Positions 1 to 12,535 are shown, numbered from the stretch's first letter. The stretch: 64,000 nucleotides of DNA from Prionace glauca (GCA_037974335.1 CM075760.1:40464603-40528602), one strand, 5' to 3'. A program made the numbers and translations. Notes: generated by a model from the sequence alone, not told the origin.

Positions 1-779
1 TGGGTTTCAAACGCGGGGACCCCAGAACATTGGCTGAGTTTTTGGGTTGATACTCTAGCGATAATATCACTACACCATCCGCCCCCCCAACCCCGGTTGA
101 CTGTTAACTAACACCTGAGATGGCCATTAGCAAACTATACTGTTCAAATGCAATTAGCAACAGCAACACAAAACCAGAAAATGCTGGAAAAGTTCTGCAG
201 CTCTGACATCATCTGTGAAGAGAGAATAGTGTTAACGTTTTGAGTCCGGATGGCCCTGACGAATCGTCATTGAGACTCGAAACTTTGGCTCTATTTTCCC
301 TCAGCAGGTGCTGGGAGACCCACTGAGATGTTTCAGAATGTTCTGTTTTTGTTTTGAATTGTAGAATCCGCAGTAATTTGTGTTTCGGACCAGCAACAAT
401 TTTTGGCCTTGCGAACAACACTCATAGCCAAATGAATGATAATTATTGAGAAAGAATCCAAGAATTAACAAGTATATGTTTAATTAATTCTTCAGGCAGC
501 AACCATTAATGAATGAAATGAAAATGTTGCACTCCAGTCAATACTGTCACTCATCCGGTTAATGTATTAAACAACGAGGCTATTCGGCCTAACGAGCACA
601 CGTTTGCTATCTCAGTGAGCTAAAAAACACCCGACTGCATTTGACGTTGACACATGTCCCTCTGCATGTTATATTTTCGATTTTGCAATCATTCTCTTTT
701 GAAAGTCACCACGGAAAATGTTTCATCTGGTCTTTGAGACAACGAATCCCAGAGACTAACAGCTGGCGAGGGACAGGGA
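1..779. other. No gene; mostly unassigned DNA
   Basis: No credible exon is seen. Positions about 230-415 resemble a short interspersed repeat with phrases such as a 'gttaacgttttgagtc' start and an 'atccgcagtaatttg' end, related to copies near 39.96 and 51.5 kb. The rest is unassigned. Short open frames here lack any domain signature. Confidence 0.4.
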
Positions 780-3455
780 TGGAGGCAAAAGAGGTGGGGG
801 AGCGGCACTGTTGTGCCTTTGTTGATCAGGGATAGTGTCATGGCTGTAGAGAAGGTGGACGCCGTGGAGGGATTGTCTACGGAGTCTCTGTGGGTGGAAG
901 TTCCTAATAGCAAGGGGTCAATAACTTTACTGAGTGTTTTCTATAGGCCACCCAATAGTAACAGGGTTGTTGAAGAGCAGGTAGGGAAACAGATCCTGGA
1001 AAGATGCAATAATAACAGAGTTGTCGTGATGGGAGACTTTAATTGCCCAAAATTGGAATATCCCTAGGGTAAGGAGTTTGGGTGGGGAAGAGTTTGTTAG
1101 GTGTGTTAAGGAGGGTTTTCTGACACAGTATGTGGATAAGCCTACACGAGGAGAAGCTGTACTCGATCTGGTATTGGTTAATGAACCTGGACAGGTATCA
1201 GATCTCTCAGTGGGAGGGTATTTCGGGATATTGATCATAACTCTATCTCCTTTACACTGACATTGGAGAGGGATAGGATCAGGCAAGCTAGGAAAGTGTT
1301 TATCTGGAGTAAGGGGAAATATGAAGACATCAGGCAGGAAAGTAGAGACATGAATCTGAAGGAAGTATTCTCGGGGAAATGTACCGAAGAAAGGTGGTAG
1401 ATTATCAAGGGATGTTTGTCTGGAGTTCTGCACGACAACGTTTCGATGAGACAGGGAGGTTATGGTAGGTTACAGGAACCGTGGCGCACAAAAGTTGTAA
1501 CAAATCCAGTCAAAAAGAAAAGAAAAGCGTACAAAAGGTTCAGGGAGCTAGGTAATGTTAGGGATCTACAGGAGTATACGGCTTGTAGGAGGGAACTTAA
1601 GAAGAAAATTAGGAGAGCCCGAAGGCGTCATGAGAAGGCCTTGGTAGGTAAGATTAAGGAAAACCCTAAGGCGTTCTACAAATATGTGAAGAGTAAAAGG
1701 CTGAGATGCGAAGGAATAGGACCTATAAAATGTGACGGTTTGTATTGAACTGGTAGAAGTAGCAGAGGTGCTCAATGAATACCTTATTTCAGTATTCAGT
1801 GTGGAAAAAGATCTTGGTGGTTGTAGTGCAGGTTTGCGGCGGGCTGAAAAGCTTGAGTGTGTGGACATTAGGAAAGAAGATGTGTTGGAGCTTTTGAATG
1901 TATCAAGATAGATAAGTCACTGGGACCGGATGTATCCCAAGTTACTGTGGGAGGCGAGGGAAAAGATTGCAGAGCCTCTGGCGATGATTTTTGCATCAAT
2001 GATGGAGATGGGAGAGGTTCTGGAGAATTGGAGGATTGCGGTTCCTATTTTCAAGAAAAGGAACAGAAGTAGCCCAGGAAATTATCGACTGGTGAGTCTG
2101 ACCTCAGTGGTTGGTAAGTGGATGGAAAAGACCCTGACAGACAGCATTTATGAACATTTAGAGAAATAGAGTATGATAAAAAGTAGTCAGCACGGCTTTG
2201 TTAAAGGCAGATCGTGCCTTACAAGCCTAAGGTTTTTGAAAATGTGACTAAACACATTGACGAAGGAAGAGCGGTGAATGTGGTTCATATGGACTTCAGC
2301 AAGGCGTTCGATAAGGTCCCCCATGCAAGACTTATAGCGAAAATGAGGGGGCATGGGATCAAAGGGGACATTGCTTTGATGATCCAGAACCGGCTTGCCC
2401 ACAGAAGGCAGAGAGCGGTTGTAGATGGGTCTTTTTCTGAATGGATGTTGGTCACCAGTGGAGTGCGCCAAGGATCTGTTCTGGGACCCTTGCTGTTTGT
2501 AAGTTTTATAAATGACCTGGATGAGGAAGTGGGGGGATAGGTTGGTAAGTTCGCCGGTGACAGGAAGGTCTGAGGTGTTGTGGATATTCTGGAGGGATGT
2601 CAGAAGTTGCAGCGTGACATAAATAGGATGCAAGACTGGGTGGAGAAGTGACAGATGGACTTCAACCTGGATAACAGTGTAGTGGTACATTTTGGCAGGT
2701 CAAATGGGATAAAGGAATATAATAATAAGGGTAAGACTCTTAGCAGTGTGGAAGATCAGAAGGAACTTGGGGTCCGGTTTCATAGGACTCTCAAATCGGC
2801 TTCGCAGGTAGAGAATGTGGTTAAGAAGGCGTATAGTGTACTAGCCTTCAGCAATCGAGGAATTGAGTTTAGGAGTCGGGAGATAATGCTGCAGCTTTAT
2901 AAGACCCTGGTCAGACCCCACTTGGAGTACTGTGCTCAGTTCTGGTCGCCTCATTGGAGGAAAGATATGGAAGCCATTGAAAGGGTGTAGAGGAGATTTA
3001 CAAGGACGTTCCTTAGATTGGGTGGCATGCCTTATGAGGATAGGTTGAGAGAGCTCGATCTTTTCTCCTTAGAGAGACGGAGAATGAGAGCGGACCTGAT
3101 AGAGGTGTCTAAGATGTTGAGAGATATTGATCAGCTCGACTCTCAGAGGCTTTTCCCCAGGGCTGAAATGGCTGCCACAAGAGGACGCAGGTATAAGGTG
3201 CCTGAAAGTGTGTACAGAGGAGATGTCAGGGGTAAGTTTTTCACTCAGAGTGTGCTGGGTGAGTGGAATCGGCTGCCATCGGTGGTGGTGGAGGCAAATT
3301 CGTTCGGGTCTTTCAGGAGACTTCTGGATGAGTACATGGGACTTAATAGGATTAAGGTTTATAGGTAAGCCTAATAGGTAGAGATAAGATTGGCGCAACT
3401 TGTGGGCTGAAGGGCCTGTTTGGGCTGTAGTTTTTCTCTGATTCTATTATTCTAA
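780..3455 (+). mobile_element. CR1-like LINE, nearly full ORF2, decayed
   Basis: This non-LTR retrotransposon encodes an endonuclease-reverse transcriptase polyprotein. Near 790-1067 the frame reads as an AP-endonuclease region with 'FYRPPNSN' and 'GDFNCP'. A basic linker follows, then reverse transcriptase from about 1930 ('GNYRLVSLTSVVGKWME', '[12 protein letters not shown]' near 2290, '[13 protein letters not shown]' near 2460). The catalytic FADD block near 2550 is eroded to a stop-bearing 'FAG' version. The C-terminal region ('LVRPHLEYCAQFWSP', 'RRMRADLIEV') continues to a stop near 3366. The 3' tail runs through 'gggctgaagggcctg' to a 'gattctattattct' end. The frame is broken at least at 1065, 1258, 1746, 2167, 2538 and 2988, so the copy cannot encode ORF2. 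The 5' end is truncated before ORF1. It belongs to the same subfamily as the copy at 49.8-50.9 kb. Confidence 0.88.
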
Positions 3456-3599
3456 ACCCGACTTGCTCATCTTCGATTCCAGGAACAGTTCTTGCTACGT
3501 CTTTTACACGTGCGCCTTACTAAGCCACCATGAAATTTTAATATGTATACAGTAACATACAGACTACTGAGAAGCAGCAGTTGGTCACATGGTCTCACG

Positions 3600-3850
3600 C
3601 GGCCTGTTCTGCCAGTAAATAAGATCATGGCTGATCTTATTCTAAGCTTCTGCCAACCCTGATAACATTTCACCCTCCTGGTTTACAAAGAATCTAGCTC
3701 CTTCTGTCTTCAAAAATATTAAGAGACAGCGACCACTGCCTTCTGAGGATGGGACTTCCAGGGACACATGACCCTCTGAGAAAGAAACCTTCCCACTCTT
3801 CTCTCTCCTAAATGTGAGATCTCCTTTTTTTAAAGAGTGCCCTTGGAGCT
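3600..3850 (-). mobile_element. Old CR1-like 3' fragment
   Basis: Read on the minus strand this resembles the 3' end of CR1-type elements: the plus strand has 'aataagatcatggctgat', followed by diverged C-terminal ORF2 sequence to about 3850. It is heavily decayed, so the boundaries are approximate. Confidence 0.5.
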
Positions 3851-4262
3851 TCACTGGAGCGTTGCAGCAGGCTAAGGAGGGACTCTTAGGCAGGGCGAGC
3901 GAGGATGAAAACAGGCTGTGAGCTGGAATTCTCGAAATGAGCCACACATTTCTTTTCAGGGAAGAAACCAGCGTCAGCCAAAGTGCAGCATGTCAGACAA
4001 AAACAGGAAACGCTGCTTGCATTAAGCCAGCCAGTAACTGTGCAACTGAGAAACCGAGTTAAGGTTTCAGACTGACGTCTTTGCATGAGGACTGGAAGAT
4101 TTAAGAGATGAAGAGCTATTTTTATGCTTCCGCCCCATGTGGTTGCTGCAGCCTCTCGCCTCTTGTCTAACTGCATGTTTCATAAGATAGGTAAATGTCG
4201 GCCACATTTCTCTAGGTCTTGTCTCACACACAGTCCAGGTTATAGGCAGATTTCCTTTCTGA
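3851..4262. other. No gene recognised
   Basis: Nothing in this stretch matches a gene or a repeat that I recognise. Open frames on the minus strand near 3886-4270 have no domain signature. Confidence 0.35.
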
Positions 4263-4690
4263 AAGACCATAAAAACTAAGAGCAGGAATAGGCCACCTGG
4301 CCCTCCGAGCCTGATCCACCTTTCAATAAAAACATAATTGATCTTTTTCGTGGACTCGACTCCCCCTACTTACCCGCTCACCATAACCCTGAATTCATTT
4401 ACTGCTCAAAAATCTATCTTTGCCTTTAAAGCATTTAACGATGCCACCTGAACTGCTTCACTGGGCCGGGAGTTATACAGATTCACAACCATTTAGGTGA
4501 AAAAGTTCCTCCTCAACACAGTCCAAAATCTCCGTCTTTATTTTGAAGTCGTGTCCCTTAGTTCTATTTTCATCTACCAGTGGAAACAGCCTCCTTGCTT
4601 CTATCCGATCCATTCCCTTCATAATTGTATGCGTTTCTATAAGACCCTCCATTTTCTTTCAAACTCCAATGAGTATTGGTACAGCATTGG
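4263..4690 (-). mobile_element. Old CR1-like 3' fragment
   Basis: On the plus strand this reads 'aggaataggccacctggccc' and then 'gaaaaagttcctcctcaac', the antisense of the CR1 C-terminal motif 'FFTQ' and its 3' UTR. It is strongly diverged, with no usable frame. Confidence 0.6.
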
Positions 4691-4769
4691 TGCACAAAAG
4701 GTGCTTTTGCAACAACGGGTGACAGTTTTCTTAAGGTCTCTGTTATTCAGCCGAATTTTCAATTCTACA

Positions 4770-4880
4770 TTTTTATTAATTAAATTTAAATTCCACCTGT
4801 CACCGTTGGTGGGATTTGAACTCGTGGGTCCAGAGCACTAGATAATACTTTCCCAAGCCACAGCCATTACCACGATAAAA
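4770..4880 (-). mobile_element. SINE head fragment (tRNA-like)
   Basis: The minus strand carries a box B-like 'gagttcaaatccc' within a sequence like the heads of the SINEs at 31.7 and 61.8 kb. It is short and decayed. Confidence 0.35.
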
Positions 4881-4939
4881 TCACAACGGCAATAGATACC
4901 TGGGAACACCATCAAAAGGAGATTCACCCTCCAAGACAC

Positions 4940-5085
4940 TCACCATCCGGACTTGGAAATATATCAGCCGTTCCTTCAGTACTGCTGGATCATAATCCAG
5001 GAATTGTCAGAATTTTATAACTTTCAATGAGATCTCCCATTCTTCCGAATTTAACTGAATGCACGCCTCAATCTCTCCTCAAAGG
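4940..5085 (-). mobile_element. Old CR1-like fragment
   Basis: The antisense C-terminal ORF2 region is recognisable by 'caatgagatctcccattctt' on the plus strand, the complement of the block encoding RMRGDLIE in better copies. It may be a displaced part of the fragment at 4263-4690. Confidence 0.4.
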
Positions 5086-5231
5086 ACAATGTTTAAATCC
5101 AGATGCTTAGCTAGAGGGCGAGCAGGGGCAGCGAACGCTGTTGACATCCCAAGTATCAGTCTGGTGAAGTTTTGGTACACCCAATCTATAACAAGTATGT
5201 TCTTTCTCGCCTTCCTACCTATACACAGATT

Positions 5232-5525
5232 GACGGTGCACTGACATAGTGGTTAGCGCTGCTGCACCATAGCACCAGGGACCCGGGTTCCATTCTTGGC
5301 TTGGGTTATTGTCCGTGCTGAGTCTGCATGCTGTCCCCGTCTATGCTTAGGTTTTCTCCGGGTGCCCCGGTTTCCTCCCACAGTCTGAAAGATGTGCTGG
5401 TTAGGTGCATTGACCATGCTAAATTCTACATCAATGTACTGGAACAGGCGCCAGAGTGTGACGACTAGAGAATTATTGCAGTATTAATGTAAGCCTACCT
5501 GTAACACAAATAAATAAACTTAAAA
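5232..5525 (+). mobile_element. tRNA-derived SINE
   Basis: The head 'tagtggttagcgctgctgc' is box A-like and 'cccgggttccattcttgg' is box B-like. The shared body ('tttctccgggtgcccc', 'ctcccacagtctgaaagatg') and a diverged tail follow. It is one of about a dozen copies in the window. The SINE family name (HE1-like or another elasmobranch SINE) is not certain. Confidence 0.72.
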
Positions 5526-6060
5526 GTTATTGTTGAATTCAAAAATCCAACAAATTGCATCTGGTGCACTGAGTGTGCTGGGTGGGGAATTGAATTAAAC
5601 CTGTATGTCCATAATATTAGTCTGGGACACCTCAGCGACATGGTCACTGTCCTATGATCTGCACCTTCCAAACATGTTATTCAGTTTTGAATTAATTATT
5701 GAGCAACCTATATGAATGCATGAACATTTGTGGTGTAGTGTCCAGATGCGCCCTACATCCGCCCCCTGCTGACTGCCCATTTCAGAGTCGCTGAGCACAG
5801 ACTGATAGCCAAGTTCCGCACACATGAGAACGGCCTCAAACGGGATCTTGGGTTCATGTCGCACTATCTGTAACCCCCACAACTTGCCTGGACTTGCAAA
5901 ATCTCACTAACTTTCCTGTCTGGAAACAATACACGTCTCTTCAACCTGTGCTTAAAGCTCTCTCCACTCACATTGTCTGTACCTTCAAGAACTGATTAGC
6001 TGTAAAGACTCACATTCAAATTATTATGCATGTAAATTGAGTTTGTGTCTTTGTGCAATT
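5526..6060. other. No gene recognised
   Basis: Nothing could be assigned here. Short frames near 5652-5882 show no domain signature. Confidence 0.35.
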
Positions 6061-6064
6061 TTTA

Positions 6065-6175
6065 CGATCAGAACTCCCAGCCACCTGACGAAGGGACAAG
6101 CTGTCCCGAAAGCTTGCGGCTTTTGCAACAAATAAACTTGTTTGGACTTTAAGCTGGTATTGTGGGATTTCTGAC
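6065..6175 (+). repeat. Half copy of the fold-back repeat family
   Basis: The order 'cacctgacgaaggga', 'cgaaagcttgcgg', 'aataaacttgtttggact' matches one half of the fold-back element at 15.5-15.7 kb. Similar halves lie at 10.96 and 54.33 kb. Confidence 0.5.
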
Positions 6176-6514
6176 TGCCCATTGCACAGAGGGAACAGAC
6201 GGATCCCACGATTTTCTCTGTCTTTCCTCAGGATGATCACAGGTGCAGCAAATAATACAACTCAAACATTAGGCTGCAAACAGCAAGAACCAAAAATACA
6301 ACTACAGAATCCAAAAGCAAAGAGAAAGACACTTTCTGGGCTGTTTCGACGGTTTCAGGACATGGAAGTTAACCTGTTCTTATGTGTGCTGTAGATTTGA
6401 ACCTCACGGCTCAGCCCTGAAAGAGTTAATGGAAAAGTGAGCCTGCGATGAGTAGGAGTTGCTACAAGTGCAAGGGAGCCCCATCAATAAGATCACGTTC
6501 TTGCAGTCATGGAA

Positions 6515-7170
6515 TATAGTGAGCAATCTCTCTCTCTCTTTCTCTCTCTCACTCCCTCTCATGCACACATTATCTCACAGATGCACATACACACACTAAA
6601 ACAAACGCACACAGAAAAACGCACACTCAGACATATACACAGACTCAGGCAAACACACACTCAGACAATCAGACGCAAACAACATAGAAATACACACACA
6701 AACGCTCAGACAAATACAAGCACATAAACACACACCCATAGGCATACACGCACGCTTAGACAAAAACTGACAGACACACAAACACAGACGTAGACAAAGA
6801 CACACAGATTATCCCAGGCAAAATGACACAAACACACATAAACACACGCACACAGACAGATGCATACATGCACACAGGCACAGTCATAGATACACACTGT
6901 CAAATAAACACACACAGGCACGCACACACACACACTGACAAGCAAACACAAACACACATATTCTCAGATACCACAAACATACACGCAGACAAACAGACAC
7001 GTAGAAACACACATACTCACAGAACAGACACAAATGCTCAGACGAACTCAGACACACACACACACACTGCCTTTCAGCTAAGTAAACACAGGCACCGACA
7101 CACACAGAGTTTCAGAAATCATGCGCACGAATGCACCCATACAGAGCCCCAGACAATCACACACATACAG
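6515..7170. repeat. CA-rich degenerate simple repeat
   Basis: About 650 bp are built from ACAC runs interspersed with 'ctcagaca'-type words. Open frames on both strands are compositional (Thr/His or Cys/Val rich) and not genes. The tract appears to resume at 7450-7555 beyond the SINE. Confidence 0.85.
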
Positions 7171-7179
7171 TATCTCATA

Positions 7180-7445
7180 GATCTCATCTTATAGAATCCT
7201 ACAGTGCAGAAAGAGGCCCTTCGGCCCATCAATTCTGCACTGACCACAATCTCACCCAGGTCCTACCCCCATATCCCTACACATTTACCCACTAATCCCT
7301 CGAACCTACGCATCCCAGGACACTAAGGGGCAATTTTAGCATGGCCAATCAACCTAACCCCTCATCTTTGGACTGTGGGAGGAAACCGGAGTAGCCGGAG
7401 GAAACCCACGCAGACACGAAGAGAATGTGCAAACTCCACACAGAC
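7180..7445 (-). mobile_element. tRNA-derived SINE, antisense
   Basis: The plus strand begins with the antisense tail 'cctacagtgcagaaagaggc' and runs through 'tgggaggaaaccggagta' to 'ccacacagac'. The tRNA-like head is missing. It sits inside the CA-rich tract. Confidence 0.78.
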
Positions 7446-7639
7446 AAAAGAATATGCAGAGAAAGACACACACTGTTGCTCAGTGAAAACAAAAAAAAGA
7501 CAGACACAGACCCATACACAGAGAAACAGAGAAAATAGAAACAGACTAATTCCATTGGGCCTTCCGAAACTTCTCCGCCGCTCATTATGATAATGGATAA
7601 TTATCAAATTCAATATCCTGATTGTGCCTTCCGTCCAAA

Positions 7640-8960
7640 TCCCTTGATCCCTTCAGCTCCAGGAACTATATCTAGTTTCTCCGTGAAATCGGCAACGTTT
7701 TGGCCACATTCACTTCCCGTGGTAGTGAATTCCACAGATTCACCACTATCTGGGGGATGAAGTTTCTCTCCACCTCAGTTGTAAAGGTTTTCCCCTTTAT
7801 CCTCAAACTATTGCCCCTAGTTCTGGACTCCCCAACCATCTGGAATATTATTTCTGAATTTACCCTGGCTAATACTTTTAGAATGTTATCAGATTCTATG
7901 AGATCCCCTCTCACTCTTCTAAACTCCAAATAATATAATCCTAACTGAATTTGTCGCTCCTCACACGACAGGCCAGTAATCAGCCTGGAAAATCTTCGCT
8001 GCCCTTGCTCTGCAGCAAGGACACCCTTCCTCAGATAAGGACACTAACACTGCACACAATACTCCAGGTGTGGTCTCATTGGCGCCCTTTACAATTGTAG
8101 TAAAATATCCCTATCTCTATACTCAAATCCTGTCGTTATGAAGACCAGCACACTCCTTGTCTGCTTTACTGCCTGCTGAACCTGCGTGATTTCTTTCAGC
8201 GCCAACACACGTGGATACCAAGCTCTGTCTGAGTATTCACCTCTCAATTTAAACCCCTTCAAATAATAATTTGTCGTCCCGTTGTTGCCACCGAAGTGGA
8301 TAACCTCGCATTTACCCACATTATACTGCATTTGCCACGCATATGCCCATTCGCTCTGCCTGTTTAATTCATGCTGAAGCATCGCCGCATCCTCCTCAGA
8401 ACTCGCCCTCTCACCTAACTTTGTGTCATCTGCAACTTGGAGATAATACATTTTGTTCCCTCTTCCAAATCAATTACATATATGATATATTGCTGTACCC
8501 CACTGGTCACTGCTAACCAATTGGAAAAAAGATTAATTTCTGCCAACTCTTTGCTTCCTATCTGCTAACCAGCTTTCTACCCATCCCAAGACGCTATTCA
8601 TGCACTTTAACTTTTTATGGTCATGTGCTAAATGAGAACTTATCGAAAGTCTTTTAAAGTCGAAATAAAGCATATCTACCGGTTTTCCTTGGTCACCTCT
8701 ACTAGTTGCATTCGTACACAATTCCAATAGATTTGCTAACCTTTGCAAATCCATGTTGATTTCGTCTGATTTTTACCGCTGCCTTCCAGATGCTGAGTTA
8801 TGAAATCCTTGATAATTGATTTGAGCAATTTCCAAGTTCCGATATTTGGCTCATTGACTTATGGCTGACCCTTTTTTTCTCTACCTCCCTTTTTGAATGG
8901 CGGGCGTATATTCGTTACTCTCCAATCTGTAGGGAGAAGTTCAGAGTCTATTTTTTTTCG
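7640..8960 (-). mobile_element. Old CR1-like LINE, RT C-terminal half
   Basis: The minus-strand frames give, in order, a fingers/palm fragment (8533-8754, 'MLYFDFKRLS'), a palm fragment with 'VADDTKLGERAS' (8089-8451, retaining the A-D-D of the catalytic motif) and the C-terminal domain (7672-7929, 'FRRVRGDLIES', 'VVNLWNSLPRE'). Several stops and frame changes separate them. It is an old copy with both ends eroded. Confidence 0.75.
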
Positions 8961-9204
8961 AAAGTGCCCAAAAATGGATCAACTATTTGCTATGTTTCCC
9001 GCCTTCTTACTTTCAGATTGCATTCTTTCCCCTTCCTAATCAATTCCTGAGTCCTTTTTTTTGTTGAATTTTAAATTGCTCCAAATTCTCAGGCCTATGG
9101 ATTAATTTGCCAATTTGTATGTTTCTTCTTCCCTTGTAAGTGATGGCTTGGCCACAGTTCCCTTACCAGTCTTCCACATCCTCTGTGCTATTACATTTCT
9201 TCAA

Positions 9205-9525
9205 TATCACATAGAATCCCTACAGTGCAGAAGAAGACCATTCGGATTATTGAGTCTGCACCGACCACATTGCCACTCAGGTCCTATTTCCGTAACCCCA
9301 ATTATTTATGCTGTCAACCTCCTGACACGAGGGTTAATTTCGCATGATCAATCAACCTAATCCATATATCTTTGGACTGTGGGGGGAAACTGCGGCACCC
9401 GGAGAAAACCCACGCAGACACTGGAGGAATGTGCTAACTCCACACAGACAGTGATCCGAGGTCGGAATTGTACCCGGGTCACTGAGGCAGCAGCGCTAAC
9501 CACTCTGCCACCGTGCCGCCCTGCT
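9205..9525 (-). mobile_element. tRNA-derived SINE, antisense, near full length
   Basis: The plus strand runs from the antisense tail 'agaatccctacagtgcagaa' to the antisense head 'gctaaccactctgccaccgt', so the whole SINE is present. The antisense box B is diverged ('ggaattgtacccgggtc'). Confidence 0.82.
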
Positions 9526-9699
9526 TTAAGAAACAATGTACTTCAACATTTTTTTGCTTTCTGTCTGTCCTTCCTGAACATCGAATAGCCTTCAATGTTT
9601 AGCTCCCATCCTTGCTTACTGTGGAGCCATGTCACCATAATGCCAAGTGTATCATACATTTTGATGTCTTTCTGCACAACAACATCAGCCTTTTTTTTC

Positions 9700-9820
9700 C
9701 AAATGTTTACACACACAATCCGAGATCAACACACACATACACAACACAAACACACACACACATTCAGAAAAAACACACACAAGATCTGAGACAAGCAGAT
9801 ACAAGCAAACTCGCAAATAC

Positions 9821-9853
<33 letters not shown>

Positions 9854-10735
9854 TAGTTTCTTTCTCTTTCAGACACACAGACACGCTGTCAGACAAATAC
9901 ATGCACACTCACAGACAACCACACAGACGCAAACACACACACGCATTTAGACAAGTACAGAAACATACACGCAAACACACAGGCAAATGCAGTCATACAT
10001 ATTCTTCGACAAACAGACACAGCAAAAGTAACAGACACACACTCTCAGAAAAACACAGGCACACACAACTCACAGACAAACATACAATCAGATAAACACA
10101 CACAAGGATACTCTTGCACACAGGCATATACAGAGAAAAGCTCTGACAAACACACAAAGAAAACATACACTCTCCGACATGCATCCACATACATGCATTC
10201 GCTGGTAAATGTACACACTCAGACCCACACAGAGATCTACTATCAAACGAACACACAGGCACAACACATAAAAATTCACTCTGTTGCAAACACACAGACA
10301 CACACAATTTTCTGAATAAAACACACACACTTAGAGACAAATACAGAAGCACTCAGTCAAATACTCAAGCATACATGCACTCACAGAAAAAATGCATAGG
10401 CACAAAACACACACACAAATACCCAGGCAAACACAATCAAGCACACAGAAACACACGCACACGTCCAACATAGGCACACATATGATCTCAGTCAAGTAAC
10501 ATAGGCAAGGCTGTAAACTCACAGACAGCCTTTTAGCATAATACACACACATAAAGAGACAAGCAAAAAGACACAAGCACACACCGACACACAAGCAAGT
10601 TCACGCAAAAACAGTCACACGATTTCAGACAAATAGACACAAGTAAAGTCGCAATCCGGACACACACTAATAAATGCTCAGACAAAAGCAAACAGACACA
10701 CACTCTCAGGTTAACACAAAAAAAACACAAAAAAA
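9700..10735. repeat. Long CA-rich degenerate simple repeat
   Basis: About 1 kb of ACACAC words is mixed with 'ctcagaca', 'gacaaa' and 'aggcac' words. It resembles 6515-7170 in composition and vocabulary. The two tracts may be one array split by the SINE and CR1 insertions between them. The open frames are compositional only. Confidence 0.85.
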
Positions 10736-10959
10736 TCCAAAACTTTGGCTTCGGACAGTGGCGGCCTATTACATGCTGTGCCCCGCATCTTTTCCTCTCG
10801 GCCTATGCTTTTAAAACTCTATCTCTTTCGAAATCTATAACAATGCTTTAATTAAATCGATGTTTCTCTACACACTAGCTATGACTGTGGCATTACATTC
10901 TGCCTCTATCCTTTCCTTCTCTATGTACGTGTAATGCTGTGCTTCTAAAACCTACCTCT

Positions 10960-11045
10960 CCACTCACCTAATGAAGGAGCAGCGCTCCGAAAGTTCGCGA
11001 TTCCAAATAAACATGTTGGACTTTACGCTGTGAGACATCTTACTG
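10960..11045 (+). repeat. Half copy of the fold-back repeat family
   Basis: 'cacctaatgaaggagcagcg', 'ccgaaagttcgcg' and 'catgttggactttacgctgt' match the half-unit also seen at 6.07 and 15.6 kb. Confidence 0.5.
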
Positions 11046-11154
11046 TTCTCTATGTCCTCTATACTTTGCCTGTATAGCGCACAAGAAACTGTATATTAAC
11101 ACATGTGACAATAATAAATCAAATACTATAAAATGAAAAACATATACTCTCAGA

Positions 11155-11167
11155 AGGACGCACACAC

Positions 11168-11198
<31 letters not shown>

Positions 11199-11215
11199 TT
11201 AACACACACATTATT
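11155..11215. repeat. (CA)n microsatellite
   Basis: This is a run of mostly CA dinucleotides with two interruptions. Confidence 0.8.
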
Positions 11216-12104
11216 ACAGGCAGTCTCACAAACAGAGAGAGAGAGTGAGGGAGACAGAGGCCATAAAATGTTGATGTCAATTTCACTTTACTCAACCTGC
11301 TGGGCACTACAGCAATAAGGGAAGCAAACTCAAAACCGGTATGTGGCTTTTAATGTGAAATGAGATAATGTATAGATGTATCATCACAGCCCAGGGTGGG
11401 GGTGTAATTGATAATTTATCTGCTGTCTGTAGCTCTGAACAAAGGTCAAATTGGAGAGATAAAGTAGTTTGAATTATAATGTCATGACGTGAAGTACGTG
11501 GGAGAAGAATCGGTGTGATAAAGGGTGGAAAACAAATTGGGGGAATGAGACTGAAGCTGCTGTGCAGACTGAATGTTTCTTATTGTGTGAATGGAGGGAC
11601 AAATGTAGGGATTGATGGGAGGGAAGGGATGGACGAATGGATGGATCGAGAGATCGATCGAGGGAGGGAGGGAGGGAGGGATGGAGGGGTGAATGTGAGA
11701 AGCTGAAGATTAGATTTGAAGAGGTTCCCAGTGTCACTGAACAACTGAACTGGGAGAAGTCATTGGGCAGAGACTGTACTTGCTGCTGTTTCCCTGGCGC
11801 CAGGAACAACCGGGATAGTCCCTGCAGCTGCTGCTCCTCACAGTGTCACATCTTGGCCGCACCCTGGACCAGCTGCAGCTCATTGGCGGAACATCAGGAG
11901 CCAGAGGCGGGGAAGGACTGGCCATCCTATTTCCGTGACGTCACCAACAACTCCTACCCCCACCGTTTACTTTAAAAAAAAACAACTTTTAGAAATGTAG
12001 GAAATGAGTGAAATTCTGAACCAGATACGCCATCAGAAGGTGATTTATTTGAAAATAAAAATACAATTGCTAACTTAATATAAAAGGTGTTGTATGTTCT
12101 CTGA
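11216..12104. other. No gene recognised; purine repeat and a CRE-like site
   Basis: Positions 11630-11690 are GGGA-rich simple sequence. Positions 11700-11950 are less repetitive and relatively GC-rich, with several 'cagctg' words. No exon is convincing: the 112-codon plus frame at 11637-11975 is cysteine/serine rich and unlike any family I know. Confidence 0.4.
11936..11943. promoter_or_regulatory. Perfect CRE palindrome TGACGTCA
   Basis: The eight bases form the full cAMP-response-element palindrome, in a short GC-rich stretch with an ATTGG (inverted CCAAT) word at 11882-11886. Chance occurrence is possible and no attached transcript is visible. Confidence 0.25.
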
Positions 12105-12535
12105 GGGAGGATAGATACAGGACTGTGTTGGCCATAGAAGACAGAGGGTAGCGGTAGAGGGGTGATTTTCTGACCGGAAGGCGGTGACTAGCCATGATCC
12201 ACAGGGATCACTTCCGGGATCTTTGTTGTTCGTAATAAATATAAATGATTTGGTGGAAAATGTAGCTGGTATGATTGATAAGATCACAGGCGACTCAAAA
12301 ATTGCGGAGAGTGAAGAGGATTGTCAGAGGATACAACTACAGCAAAATATAGACCAGTTGCAGACTTGGGTGGGAAAATGGCAGATGAAGTCTAATCTGG
12401 ACAAGTGTGACATAATGTATCTTAGAGGGTCCAATGATGTCGAAATTATACAGGAAAGGTATATCCCTTAGGAGTGTTGAGAGGCAGAGAGATCAGGGCG
12501 TACATATCCACCGATCACTGATAATATCGAAGGAT
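12105..12535 (+). mobile_element. CR1-like LINE, RT palm fragment
   Basis: Translation shows 'LLFVININDLVENV', a diverged catalytic block ('KITGDSKIAE' in place of FADDTKI) and 'VGKWQMKSNLDKCDIMY'. Both ends are truncated and the copy is old. Confidence 0.75.

Noticed and set aside
6509-10730. Many Thr/His- or Cys/Val-rich frames in CA-rich DNA
   Set aside because: Both strands and several frames stay open simply because ACAC/GTGT contains no stops.
11700-11975. GC-rich stretch with CRE and inverted CCAAT words, considered as a promoter
   Set aside because: No exon or transcript start is visible nearby. Kept only as a low-confidence site.
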